Below, piece after piece: positions 51,391-61,005 of a stretch of 64,000 nt of DNA. How positions within the stretch are numbered: the stretch's first letter is position 1; every line of letters starts with the position of its first letter. Under the pieces are notes generated by a model, which saw nothing but the letters and a program-made list of their open reading frames with translations, ran no database searches and was not told the DNA's origin. Both the position numbers and the translations under genes were made by a program. Source of the DNA: Methylobacterium sp. Leaf117 (GTDB lineage: Bacteria > Pseudomonadota > Alphaproteobacteria > Rhizobiales > Beijerinckiaceae). Location of the stretch: the NCBI RefSeq assembly GCF_001422985.1, contig NZ_LMNL01000036.1, positions 69,501 to 133,500 on the forward strand, read 5' to 3'.

Positions 51391-53052
51391 ATGTCGATCC
51401 GCTACACGATCCTGCTTCCGCTCCTCGGCTTCATGCTCCTGGCCGGTCTTCTCTCCGGCGTGACCGGCTGGGTCGGCCTCGGAGCGGTCGGCGACCTGTC
51501 CCTGCTCGGCTCGCGCACCACCGAGACCAACGAAGCGAGTCGCATCGCGCGTGACCGCTTCAACCGCGCCGAGGATCTGATCGCCCGCGTCAGCGCCATG
51601 ACCGATCTGGTCGACATGGGCCCGATCAACCGCGAGTTCACGGCGGCGAGCGATCAGATCATGGCTCTCCTGGGCCGGCTCGAGGCTCTGGCCCAGTCCG
51701 ATCGGATGCTGATACTCGCCCGCAGCGCCCAGGCCGAGGCCCGGCAATGGCGCGCCGATGCGGAAGTCCTGCTCGGCCTCCGGCCCTCCGCCCAAGTCCC
51801 GACTCTGGAGCGGATGGCACAGGAGAACCAGCGCCTGCGGCAGCGTTTCGACGAGGCCGTCGCGCTCGCTGCCGAGGATGCGCGCGCCCAGATCCAGGCC
51901 ACGCATGCCGGCACGGTCTGGAAGATCTGGGCCATGCTCGGCCTCGTCGGCGGCGTCGTCCTCGTCGGCTCCGGCACCGCGTGGTGGCTGGCCGGAACGC
52001 TGGCCCGTCCGCTGGAGCGCCTCACCGAGGACACCACCCGCCTCGCCAACGGCGACACCGACGTGGCCCTGGCGGCGACCCGGCGCCGGGACGAGATCGG
52101 CGACATCGCCCGGGCGGTGATGGCCATCCGCGACATGTCCCTGGCGGACGCCGCCCAGCAGCTTCAGACCACCGAAGCGGCGCGGCTGCGCGAGGATCAG
52201 GCCCGGCGCACCCTGCTGCGCGACCTCGCCGACCGCTTCGAGCGCTCGGTGGGCGGCATCGTCACCCACGTGGCCGAGGCGGTCACCGGGCTGCAGTCGT
52301 CGTCGGACACCATGCGGAGCGCGGTCGAGGGCACCGCCCTGCGCTCCACCAGTGCGGCTGAGGCCGCGCGGCAGACGTCCGGCAATGTCACCGCCGTGGC
52401 GGCCGCCGCCGACCAGCTCGGCTCGACGGTGGGGGAGATCGGGCGGCAGGTCGATCAGGCCAGTGAGATCTCCGCCGCCGCCGTGCAGGCCGCGTCCCGC
52501 ACCGGCGCGACCATGGCGGCGCTCTCCGCCGCCGCGACCCGGATCGGCGACGTCGTCGGGCTGGTCTCGACCATCGCCGGCCAGACCAACCTCCTCGCCC
52601 TCAACGCCACCATCGAGGCGGCCCGCGCGGGCGAGACCGGCCGCGGCTTCGCCGTGGTGGCGGCGGAGGTGAAGGAGCTTGCCTCCCAGACCAGCCGCGC
52701 CACCGAGGAGATCCGTCAGCAGATCGGGGCAATCCAGGCCGCCACCGGCGGCGCCGCGCTGGCGATCGAGGAGATCACGTCCCAGATCCACGCGATGAGC
52801 GGCGTCACGACGAGCATCGCCGGCGCGGTCGAGGAGCAGGGGGCCACCACGCAGGAGATCATGCGCAGCATGATGCAGGCCTCCTCCGGCACCGACCGGG
52901 TGACCACCGACATCTCCGAGGTCGCCCGTTCGGCCGACGCTGCCGGCCAGGTCGCCCAGTCTGTGGCGACCGCCGCCGATGCTCTCGCAGGTCAGTCACG
53001 GACCCTGCGGGCCGAGATCGAGAACTTCCTCGGCAACGTCCGGGCGGCCTGA
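51391..53052 (+). CDS. methyl-accepting chemotaxis protein
   Basis: A 553-residue transmembrane chemoreceptor. The first membrane helix (residues 8-30) is followed by a periplasmic helical sensor of about 145 residues, a second helix (about 175-197), a HAMP domain (about 198-255) and a signalling domain (about 290-545) with the receptor tip segment NLLALNATIEAARAGETGRGFAVVA. No chemotaxis genes are nearby. It follows the peroxidase by 48 bases and may share its transcript. Confidence 0.93.
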   Translation: MSIRYTILLPLLGFMLLAGLLSGVTGWVGLGAVGDLSLLGSRTTETNEASRIARDRFNRAEDLIARVSAMTDLVDMGPINREFTAASDQIMALLGRLEALAQSDRMLILARSAQAEARQWRADAEVLLGLRPSAQVPTLERMAQENQRLRQRFDEAVALAAEDARAQIQATHAGTVWKIWAMLGLVGGVVLVGSGTAWWLAGTLARPLERLTEDTTRLANGDTDVALAATRRRDEIGDIARAVMAIRDMSLADAAQQLQTTEAARLREDQARRTLLRDLADRFERSVGGIVTHVAEAVTGLQSSSDTMRSAVEGTALRSTSAAEAARQTSGNVTAVAAAADQLGSTVGEIGRQVDQASEISAAAVQAASRTGATMAALSAAATRIGDVVGLVSTIAGQTNLLALNATIEAARAGETGRGFAVVAAEVKELASQTSRATEEIRQQIGAIQAATGGAALAIEEITSQIHAMSGVTTSIAGAVEEQGATTQEIMRSMMQASSGTDRVTTDISEVARSADAAGQVAQSVATAADALAGQSRTLRAEIENFLGNVRAA

Positions 53053-53487
53053 TCGCGATTGCTTGGCGACGACGGCCGAAGCCGCGTCCTCCGCGCGAGA
53101 AGTTCTGCCGCCTCGACGCCGACATCGAGGCGCCGGCGCGCATCCCGGATGTGCCTTTGACGTCCGATCCTTACGCTCGGTTAACCTTGCTGAGGTCTGA
53201 TCGACGCTGGCCGCTTCCCCTCGGCTAGGTTCGTTGACGGCGCTCAGAGGCCCATGGTACCCCGATTCATCCCGTCAACGGCGAATTTCGGATCGACGGA
53301 CGCAGCCTGTCCCAGGCAGGCCGGTGTCCGCATGCGCGGTCGCGTCTCGCGTCGACCCGGAGACGCCCCGTCTCTCCGAGCCGCGCCTGCGTGCTCCAGC
53401 CCCGTGGAAGGGACGCATGCGCCGCTTCACTCCCGTCGATTTCCGGCTCCGCTTCGGAGCGCAACGGCGGCACGCCGAGGCCATCCG
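53053..53487. other. 435-base region before the dcw cluster
   Basis: No gene is supported. The space before rsmH, where mraZ would be expected, holds only short frames without family features. A TTGACG at 53233-53238 could be a -35 element for the cluster, but no good -10 follows. Confidence 0.5.
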
Positions 53488-54546
53488 ATGATGCGTGCTC
53501 CTCGCGAAGCGCGGGTCCCGCGCGCCCTCGACGGCGCGCCGCACGTCCCCGTCCTCCTCGGTGAGGTGCTGGCCGCCCTCGATCTGCCCGGCCGCAGCCT
53601 CGCCGTCGACGGCACCTTCGGGGCCGGCGGCTACACCCGCGCGATGCTGCAGGCCGACCCAGGCGTTCACGTTCTGGCGATCGACCGCGATCCGGGCGCG
53701 ATCGCGGGCGGCGCCCCCCTGGTCGCCGAGGCGGCCGGACGCCTGACCCTGGTGCCGGGCCGTTTCGGCACCCTTGACGCCTGCGTGGAGGGCGCCGGCC
53801 ATGCGCTGGCCGATGCCGTGGTCCTCGATATCGGCGTGTCGTCGATGCAGATCGACCAGCCGGAGCGTGGCTTCTCCTTCCGCAACGACGGCCCCCTCGA
53901 CATGCGCATGGAGCGCGCCGGCCCGAGCGCGGCCGACCTCGTCAACGAGTCCGAGGAAGCCGACCTCGCCGACATCATCTTCCATTACGGCGAGGAGCGC
54001 CGCTCGCGCGCCGTCGCCCGGGCGATCATCGAGGCCCGCCGCAAGGGGCGCATCGAGACGACCGCGGCGCTGGCCGACATCGTCGCCAGCGTGGTCTGGG
54101 CCGATCCGGCGAGCGGCATCCATCCGGCGACCCGGACCTTCCAGGGTCTGCGCATCGCGGTGAACGACGAACTCGGCGAGCTGGTCCAGGCGCTGCACGC
54201 CGCCGAGCGCATCCTGCGGCCCGGCGGTCGCCTCGCGGTGGTGACCTTCCACTCGCTCGAAGACCGGATCGTCAAGCAGTTCTTCTCGGCCCGCAGCGGC
54301 CGGGCGGCTCAGGCCTCCCGCCACCTGCCGAGCCTGGAGGCCCCGGCGCCCCGGAGCTTCGGCGCCGTCACCAAGGGACCGGTCCTGCCGAGCTCGGCCG
54401 AGACCGCCGCCAATCCCCGGTCCCGCTCGGCCAAGCTGCGCGCGGTGGAGCGCACAAACGCGCCCGCGCCCGAACCCCTGGCGGCCATCGAGACCCTGGC
54501 GGCGCTGCCGGCGCGGACGGGTCGGAGCGGAGGGGCACGCCGGTGA
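53488..54546 (+). CDS. rsmH: 16S rRNA (cytosine(1402)-N(4))-methyltransferase
   Basis: Methylates C1402 of 16S rRNA with SAM. The 352-residue protein has the SAM site VDGTFGAGGYTRAML (about residues 39-53), LDIGVSSMQID, and GGRLAVVTFHSLEDRIVKQFF. It is first in the dcw cluster and overlaps ftsL by four bases. The ATG at 53488 is followed directly by a second ATG. Confidence 0.97.
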   Translation: MMRAPREARVPRALDGAPHVPVLLGEVLAALDLPGRSLAVDGTFGAGGYTRAMLQADPGVHVLAIDRDPGAIAGGAPLVAEAAGRLTLVPGRFGTLDACVEGAGHALADAVVLDIGVSSMQIDQPERGFSFRNDGPLDMRMERAGPSAADLVNESEEADLADIIFHYGEERRSRAVARAIIEARRKGRIETTAALADIVASVVWADPASGIHPATRTFQGLRIAVNDELGELVQALHAAERILRPGGRLAVVTFHSLEDRIVKQFFSARSGRAAQASRHLPSLEAPAPRSFGAVTKGPVLPSSAETAANPRSRSAKLRAVERTNAPAPEPLAAIETLAALPARTGRSGGARR

Positions 54547-54971
54547 TCCGTTTGCTCAACCTCATCGCGGTGCTCGGGCTGATCGGCTCGGCGATATACG
54601 CCTACTCGATCAAGTACGACACCCTCTACCAGGCGGGACAGGTCTCGAAGGCCCAGACCCAGCTCAAGAAGGAGCGTCAGGCCATCGCGGTCCTGCGCGC
54701 CGAGTGGCAATTGCTGACGCGGCCGGACCGGCTTCAGGCGGCGGTCGATCGCTATCTCGCCCTCGAGCCCATCGGCACCGCCCATCTGGGGCGCCTGGCC
54801 GACCTGCCGGCGCGTCCCGATCGCGGCGACGAGATCGGGCGGCTCCTCGCTGCCACGGCGACGCCCAAGGAGAAGCCGGTGGCCGCTCGCGGGTCCGATG
54901 AGCCGCGCATCACCGGCAGCATCACGCCCCGCACCACCACGACCAGAACTCCGACCACGCCTTCGAGGTAG
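54543..54971 (+). CDS. ftsL: cell division protein FtsL
   Basis: A bitopic divisome protein that works with FtsB/FtsQ to activate septal synthesis. The 142-residue protein has one membrane helix (about residues 3-22) and a coiled coil (about 30-62) ending in the QLLTRPDRLQ motif of alphaproteobacterial FtsL. The Thr/Pro-rich tail is less conserved. The GTG start overlaps rsmH; the stop overlaps ftsI by one base. Confidence 0.92.
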   Translation: MIRLLNLIAVLGLIGSAIYAYSIKYDTLYQAGQVSKAQTQLKKERQAIAVLRAEWQLLTRPDRLQAAVDRYLALEPIGTAHLGRLADLPARPDRGDEIGRLLAATATPKEKPVAARGSDEPRITGSITPRTTTTRTPTTPSR

Positions 54972-56887
54972 TGCCCGTGTCCGAAGTCCCGACTCACGAC
55001 GCAGCCGAGTCGACCGGCGCGCCCGCCCGCGGGGAATCCGTCGCGTGCGTGGAAACCGTCACCCCGCAGGGTCCGGCCTCCGCGGCGGGCGCCGCCCAGG
55101 TCGAACGGACGGTACTCGAGCCCGCGCCCGAGGCACCGGCCGCACCGCCGGTGTCGCGGGCCGAGTGGGTGCTCCGGCACGCGAAGGCGATGTTCCACCT
55201 CGCCATCGAGCGGTCCTATACCCGCGTCGGGCTCGTCGGTCTCGCCTTCGCGCTGGTGTTCGCCACCATCGCCGGGCGCCTGATTTTCGGGGCGGCCTTC
55301 CCGGAGCCCGATAACGGCGATCGCCGGATCGCGGCGGCCGCCACGACGGCGATCCGCCCCGACATCGTCGACCGCAACGGCGAGATCCTCGCCACGGACA
55401 TCCGCACGGTCTCGATCTTCGCGGAACCGCGCAACATCTACGACAAGGACGAGGCGGTCGAACTGCTCACCGCCGTGCTGCCGCAGATCAACGCCACCGA
55501 GTTGCGCGCCAAGCTCTCCACCAAGAAGGGCTTCGTCTGGGTCAAGCGCGAGATCACCCCGAAGCAGCAGGCCGAGGTCCACCGTCTCGGCATCCCGGGC
55601 ATCGGCTTCCTGCCCGACCACAAGCGCGTCTACCCGAACGGCGTCGCCGCCGCCCACATCCTCGGTGTGACCAACCTCGACAACATCGGCATCGCCGGCA
55701 TCGAGAAATACATCGACAACCAGGGCAACAAGGCGCTCAACGATTTCGGCCTCGTGGCGAAGCAGACCGACCTCGCGCCGGTCCAGCTTTCCATCGACCT
55801 GCGGGCGCAGTTCGCTGTGCGCGATGAACTCGCCTGGGGTCTGGAGCATTTCAAGGCCAAGGCCGCCGCCGGCATGATCCTCGACGTGCAGACCGGCGAG
55901 GTGATCGCGCTCGCCTCCCTGCCGGATTTCGACCCGAACGATCCGGCCGACGCGCTCAACCCCGACCGCATCAACCGCATGAACGTCGGCGTCTACGAGA
56001 TGGGGTCGACCTTCAAGGCGATGACCCTCGCGATGGCGCTCGATTCCGGCAAGTACAACGTCAACTCCACCTTCGACACCCGTGGCGGCGTGCTGAACTG
56101 GGGCCGCCAGAAGATCCACGAGTATCACGGCACCAACCGCGTCATCACTATGCCGGAGGTGTTCACGCACTCGTCGAACATCGGCTCGGCCAAGATGGCG
56201 CTCGGCATCGGCGTGCCCGGCCACAAGGCCTTCCTGAAGAAGATGGGCCTGACCGACCGCATGCGGACGGAACTTCCCGAGAGCGCCGAACCGCTGGTGC
56301 CGCCGCGCTGGACCGAGATCAACACCATCACGATCGCGTTCGGCCACGGCCTCGCGGTGGCGCCGATCCAGGCGACGGCGGCGGTTGCGGCTATCGCCAA
56401 TGGCGGCTTCCTGATGACGCCGACTTTCCTGAAGACCACGCAGGCGGACGCCATGGCGAAGGCCACCCGTGTGCTCAAGCCCGAGACCAGCGAGGCGATG
56501 CGCTTCATCATGCGCCTCAACGCCGTCGAGGGCTCGGCCAAGAAGGCGTCGATCCCGTACTACTTCGTGGGCGGCAAGACCGGCACCGCCGAGAAGGTCA
56601 TTCACGGCCGCTACGTGAAGAACCGCCTGTTCACGACCTTCATGGCCGCTGCCCCGATGAACAACCCGAAATACCTCTTCGTCACCATCATGGACGAGCC
56701 GCAGGGCCTTCCGGAATCCGGCGGTTACGCTACGGCCGCCTGGAATTCCGGTGTCGTTACCGGCCGTGTGATCGAGCGGGTCGCGCCCATCCTCGGCCTG
56801 CCGCCGCAATTCGATCCGCCGGTCAAGCCCTTCCCCCTCATGGTGAAACTCGGCGCCTATCACGCGACGCAGGTGGACGGGCGATGA
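54971..56887 (+). CDS. ftsI: septal peptidoglycan transpeptidase FtsI (PBP3)
   Basis: Cross-links septal peptidoglycan. The 638-residue protein has a cytoplasmic N-terminus of about 85 residues, longer than usual, one membrane helix (about 88-110), the class B dimerisation region and a transpeptidase domain. The active Ser346 is in STFK, SSN follows in HSSNIGS, and the KTG triad is in GGKTGTAEK. GTG start; overlaps murE by four bases. Confidence 0.96.
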   Translation: MPVSEVPTHDAAESTGAPARGESVACVETVTPQGPASAAGAAQVERTVLEPAPEAPAAPPVSRAEWVLRHAKAMFHLAIERSYTRVGLVGLAFALVFATIAGRLIFGAAFPEPDNGDRRIAAAATTAIRPDIVDRNGEILATDIRTVSIFAEPRNIYDKDEAVELLTAVLPQINATELRAKLSTKKGFVWVKREITPKQQAEVHRLGIPGIGFLPDHKRVYPNGVAAAHILGVTNLDNIGIAGIEKYIDNQGNKALNDFGLVAKQTDLAPVQLSIDLRAQFAVRDELAWGLEHFKAKAAAGMILDVQTGEVIALASLPDFDPNDPADALNPDRINRMNVGVYEMGSTFKAMTLAMALDSGKYNVNSTFDTRGGVLNWGRQKIHEYHGTNRVITMPEVFTHSSNIGSAKMALGIGVPGHKAFLKKMGLTDRMRTELPESAEPLVPPRWTEINTITIAFGHGLAVAPIQATAAVAAIANGGFLMTPTFLKTTQADAMAKATRVLKPETSEAMRFIMRLNAVEGSAKKASIPYYFVGGKTGTAEKVIHGRYVKNRLFTTFMAAAPMNNPKYLFVTIMDEPQGLPESGGYATAAWNSGVVTGRVIERVAPILGLPPQFDPPVKPFPLMVKLGAYHATQVDGR

Positions 56888-58362
56888 GCGGGCCGACCCT
56901 CGGCTCACTGTTTCCCGAGGCCGAGGCGGCCTTCGCTGGCCTGCCCGTCTCCGGGTTGACGGCTGATTCACGCAAGGTCGCGCCCGGCATGGTGTTCGTG
57001 GCCGTACCCGGCACCGTGGCGGATGGAAGGCGCTTCGTGGCGCAGGCCGCGCAAGCCGGTGCCGTGGCGGTGGTGAGCGAGGGCGCGCGGCCGGCCGATC
57101 TCGACGGAGCCGTGCCCTACATCGCCGTCGCCGATGTGCGGCACAGCCTCGCACGCGCCGCCCGCACCTTTTCGGGCCGGCAGCCGGCCCAGGTCGTCGC
57201 GGTGACCGGCACAAGTGGGAAGAGTTCGGTCACGGATTTCGTGCGCCAGATCCTGGCGCGCCTCGGCGTCGAGGCGGCGAGCCTCGGCACGGTCGGCATC
57301 GTCACCAGCCGCGGCGCGACCTATGGCTCGCTGACCACGCCCGATCCCGTCACGCTCCACGCCACCCTGGCGCAATTGGCCGATGACGGCATCGGATACC
57401 TCGCCATGGAGGCGTCCTCCCACGGCATCGAGCAGCGACGCCTCGACGGCGTCGATCTCGCGGCGGTGGGCTACACCAATCTCGGGCGCGATCATCTCGA
57501 CTACCACGCCACCATCGAGGACTACCTCGCCGCCAAGCTCCGCCTGTTCACGACCCTGGCGCAGCCCGGCATCCCGGCGGTGATCAACCTCGACGGCGCC
57601 TATGCCGACGTGGTCGTGGCGTCCGCCGCCGCGCGTGGGCTCGACATTCACACCACCGGCACCAAGGGTGACACGGTGCGGCTCATCGCGGCCCGCACCG
57701 AAGGCTTCCACCAGCACCTCACCCTCCTGGCGCCGGGCACAAGCGGCGTTCTCGAGGAATACGGCGTCCGCCTGCCCCTCGTTGGCGGCTTTCAGGTGGA
57801 GAACGCGCTGCTCGCCGCCGGTCTCGTCCTGGCGACTCCGGCCGGTCACGCGGACTGCCCCGGCGTTATCGCCGCCCTCGAACATCTCACCGGGGTTCCG
57901 GGCCGGATGGAGCGGATCGGCGAAGCCAATGGCGGGCTCTGCCTCGTCGATTACGCCCACAAACCCGAAGCGCTGGAGGGCGTGCTGACGGCGCTGCGCC
58001 CGTTCGCAACCGGGCGCCTGCGGGTGGTCTTCGGCTGCGGCGGCGATCGCGATACGGGCAAGCGCCCCATCATGGGCGCCATCGCGGCACGGATGGCGGA
58101 CGCCGTCATCGTCACCGACGACAATCCCCGCAGCGAGGACCCGGCCACGATCCGCGCCGCGATCCTGGCCGCTGCCCCGGGAGCGATCGAGATCGGCGAC
58201 CGGGCCGAGGCGATCCGGACCGCCGTGCGGGCGCTCGCGCCCGGTGATGTGCTGGTGGTGGCCGGCAAGGGCCATGAAACCGGCCAGATCGTGGGGTCAC
58301 AGGTTCTGCCCTTCTCGGACCACGACGTCCTCCGGGCTGCGATCGCGGAACGCTCACGATGA
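56884..58362 (+). CDS. murE: UDP-MurNAc-tripeptide synthetase (meso-diaminopimelate-adding)
   Basis: Adds meso-diaminopimelate to UDP-MurNAc-Ala-Glu. The 492-residue protein has the ATP loop TGTSGKSS (about residues 111-118), and DNPR at residues 413-416 specifies meso-DAP rather than Lys. The N-terminal UDP-binding domain opens with GLTADSRKV. Overlaps murF by four bases. Confidence 0.97.
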   Translation: MSGPTLGSLFPEAEAAFAGLPVSGLTADSRKVAPGMVFVAVPGTVADGRRFVAQAAQAGAVAVVSEGARPADLDGAVPYIAVADVRHSLARAARTFSGRQPAQVVAVTGTSGKSSVTDFVRQILARLGVEAASLGTVGIVTSRGATYGSLTTPDPVTLHATLAQLADDGIGYLAMEASSHGIEQRRLDGVDLAAVGYTNLGRDHLDYHATIEDYLAAKLRLFTTLAQPGIPAVINLDGAYADVVVASAAARGLDIHTTGTKGDTVRLIAARTEGFHQHLTLLAPGTSGVLEEYGVRLPLVGGFQVENALLAAGLVLATPAGHADCPGVIAALEHLTGVPGRMERIGEANGGLCLVDYAHKPEALEGVLTALRPFATGRLRVVFGCGGDRDTGKRPIMGAIAARMADAVIVTDDNPRSEDPATIRAAILAAAPGAIEIGDRAEAIRTAVRALAPGDVLVVAGKGHETGQIVGSQVLPFSDHDVLRAAIAERSR

Positions 58363-59831
58363 CCCAACCGAACCCGCTCTGGACGCAGGACGCCTTGGAG
58401 GCCGCCACCGGCGGGACCGTGCACGGCGCGCCGAGGGCCATCACCGGCGCCTCCATCGACACCCGCACGCTGCAGCCGGGCGACCTGTTCTTCGCCATCA
58501 AGGGCGAGGCACGGGACGGGCACGACTTCGTCCGCGCCGCCCTGGAGCGTGGCGCCGGAGCGGCGGTGGTCGCCACCGAACGCGCGCCGGACTTCGCCGG
58601 GGCCGGTCCCGTCCTGGCGGTTTCCGGCAACGCGTCCGGCTCGGGTGACGATCCTGTTCTCGACGCCATGCGGGCCTTGGGGGCCGCCGCCCGGGCCCGC
58701 AGCCGGGCCGGCATCGTCGCGGTGACGGGCTCGGTCGGCAAGACCGGCACCAAGGAAGCGCTGCGTCACGTCCTGTCGGCGCAGGGAATGACCCACGCCT
58801 CCATCGCCTCCTACAACAACCACTGGGGCGTCCCTCTGACCCTGGCGCGGATGCCCGCCGATGCGCAGTTCGGCGTGTTCGAAATCGGCATGAACCATCC
58901 GGGCGAGATCGTGCCGCTGACCGCCATGGTGCAGCCGGACATCGCCCTGGTGACCACCGTCGAGCCCGTGCACATCGAACACTTCGCCTCGCTCTCGGCC
59001 ATCGCCGACGCCAAGGGCGAGATCTTCTCCGGCCTGAAGGCCGGCGGCACTGCGATCATCAACCGCGACAATCCGAGCTATCCGCGCCTGCTCGCCCATG
59101 CCCAGGCCTCGCGCGCGGGTCGCGTCATCACCTTCGGCGAGCATCCGGAGGCGGATGTTCGCGCTCAGCGCATCGTCCTGCGCCCCGACCTCTCGGTGGT
59201 GGACGCGGTGGTGATGGGCATCCCCGTCACCTATCAGCTCGGCACGCCCGGCCGGCACACGGCGATGAACTCGCTCGGCGTGATGGCGGTGGTGCATGCG
59301 CTGGGGGCCGATCTCGCCCTCGCCGCCCTGTCGCTCGCCGCCCTGCGGCCGCCGGTCGGTCGCGGCGAGCGCACCGCGCTGGCGATCGGGGCGGGCGAGG
59401 CCTTCCTGGTCGACGAGAGCTACAATGCCAATCCGGCCTCGATCCGCGCCGCGCTCGCGACCCTGTCGGCCATCGAGACCGGCCCGCGTGGACGCCGCAT
59501 CGCCGTGCTGGGCGACATGCTCGAACTCGGACCCGAGGGCGAAGCCCATCACCGCGACCTGGCCGGACCTGTGGAAGCGGCCAAGGTCGACCTCGTCTTC
59601 ACGGCTGGTCCGCTGATGCGCAACCTCTTCGAGGCGCTGCCGGTGAGCCGGCGCGGCGCCTGCGCGGCCACCTCCGCCGACCTGCTCGAATCCGTGCTCT
59701 CGACCCTGCGCCCCGGCGACGCCGTGATGGTGAAGGGCTCGAACAGCATCCGCATGGGCCGGATTGTGGAAGCGCTCAAAGCCCGTTACGCGAACGCCCA
59801 AGCCGAACCGCCACACGCCGTCGCGCGCTGA
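58359..59831 (+). CDS. murF: UDP-MurNAc-pentapeptide synthetase
   Basis: Adds D-Ala-D-Ala to complete the pentapeptide precursor. The 490-residue protein has the ATP loop TGSVGKTGTK (about residues 126-135), SIDTRTLQPGDLFFAI in the N-terminal domain and DESYNANPAS in the central one. The ATG overlaps the murE stop (ATGA). An 83-base gap separates it from mraY. Confidence 0.97.
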   Translation: MTQPNPLWTQDALEAATGGTVHGAPRAITGASIDTRTLQPGDLFFAIKGEARDGHDFVRAALERGAGAAVVATERAPDFAGAGPVLAVSGNASGSGDDPVLDAMRALGAAARARSRAGIVAVTGSVGKTGTKEALRHVLSAQGMTHASIASYNNHWGVPLTLARMPADAQFGVFEIGMNHPGEIVPLTAMVQPDIALVTTVEPVHIEHFASLSAIADAKGEIFSGLKAGGTAIINRDNPSYPRLLAHAQASRAGRVITFGEHPEADVRAQRIVLRPDLSVVDAVVMGIPVTYQLGTPGRHTAMNSLGVMAVVHALGADLALAALSLAALRPPVGRGERTALAIGAGEAFLVDESYNANPASIRAALATLSAIETGPRGRRIAVLGDMLELGPEGEAHHRDLAGPVEAAKVDLVFTAGPLMRNLFEALPVSRRGACAATSADLLESVLSTLRPGDAVMVKGSNSIRMGRIVEALKARYANAQAEPPHAVAR

Positions 59832-59914
59832 GGCGACCTTCATCACGGCCGGGGAGGGGACGCGTGCCCCGTGCCTTCGGCCGAGTTTCGAACCGAACCA
59901 CGGCCGGGTGCTGG

Positions 59915-61000
59915 ATGCTGTATCTCCTGTCGGACTTGAGCGGCACCGTCTCCGCCCTCAACGTCTTCCGCTACATCACCTTCCGCACCGGCGGCGCGCT
60001 GTTCACGGCGGGCCTGTTCGTGTTCTGGTTCGGGCCGCTGATCATTTCGCTGCTGCGTCTGCGCCAGGGCAAGGGCCAGCCGATCCGCGAGGACGGCCCC
60101 CAGTCGCACCTGCTGACGAAGCGCGGCACGCCCACCATGGGCGGCCTGATGATCCTGGCCGGCTGCGTCGTGGCGATCCTGCTCTGGGCCAATCCGCGCA
60201 ACCATTATGTCTGGGTCACCCTGGCGGTGACCCTCGGCTTCGGCGCCATCGGATTCTACGACGACTATCTCAAGGTGACGAAGCAGTCGCACAAGGGCTT
60301 CTCGGGCAAGTTCCGCCTCCTGCTGGAAGCGGGTATCGCCCTCGCGGCCTGTGTGCTGATCTCGGTCTACTCGGCCCCGACCCTGCAGAACCAGCTCGCC
60401 TTCCCGGTGTTCAAGGACGCGCTCCTGAACCTCGGCTGGTTCTACGTGCTGTTCGCCGCCTTCGTCATCGTGGGAACCGGCAATGCCGTGAACATGACCG
60501 ACGGACTCGACGGCCTCGCCATCGTGCCGGTGATGATCGCCTGCGGCACCTTCGGCGTCATCGCCTACCTCGTCGGCAACGTGTTCACGGCCGGCTACCT
60601 GCAGGTGAACTACGTGCGCGACACCGGCGAACTCGCGGTGGTCTGCGGCGCGGTGATCGGGGCGGGGCTCGGCTTTCTTTGGTTCAACGCGCCGCCGGCG
60701 CAGGTCTTCATGGGTGATACCGGCTCGCTGGCGCTCGGCGGTCTCCTCGGCACCATCGCGGTGGCCACCAAGCACGAGATCGTGCTGGCCATCGTGGGCG
60801 GCCTGTTCGTGCTCGAGATGATGTCGGTGATCATCCAGGTCGCGTCGTTCAAGCTCACGGGCAAGCGGGTCTTCCGCATGGCCCCGATCCACCACCATTT
60901 CGAGCAGAAGGGCTGGAAGGAGCCGCAGGTCGTGATCCGGTTCTGGATCATCGCCGTGATCCTGGCGCTGGCCGGCCTCGCCACTCTGAAGCTGCGCTGA
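59915..61000 (+). CDS. mraY: phospho-MurNAc-pentapeptide transferase
   Basis: Makes lipid I by transferring phospho-MurNAc-pentapeptide to undecaprenyl phosphate in the inner membrane. The 361-residue protein has about ten membrane helices. The catalytic motifs are present: FYDDYLKVTKQ, NAVNMTDGLDGLA, FMGDTGSLALGG and the HHHFEQKG loop. The ATG at 59915 (MLYLLSDLSG) matches the family start; an open frame continues upstream. Confidence 0.97.
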   Translation: MLYLLSDLSGTVSALNVFRYITFRTGGALFTAGLFVFWFGPLIISLLRLRQGKGQPIREDGPQSHLLTKRGTPTMGGLMILAGCVVAILLWANPRNHYVWVTLAVTLGFGAIGFYDDYLKVTKQSHKGFSGKFRLLLEAGIALAACVLISVYSAPTLQNQLAFPVFKDALLNLGWFYVLFAAFVIVGTGNAVNMTDGLDGLAIVPVMIACGTFGVIAYLVGNVFTAGYLQVNYVRDTGELAVVCGAVIGAGLGFLWFNAPPAQVFMGDTGSLALGGLLGTIAVATKHEIVLAIVGGLFVLEMMSVIIQVASFKLTGKRVFRMAPIHHHFEQKGWKEPQVVIRFWIIAVILALAGLATLKLR

Positions 61001-61005
61001 TCCGC

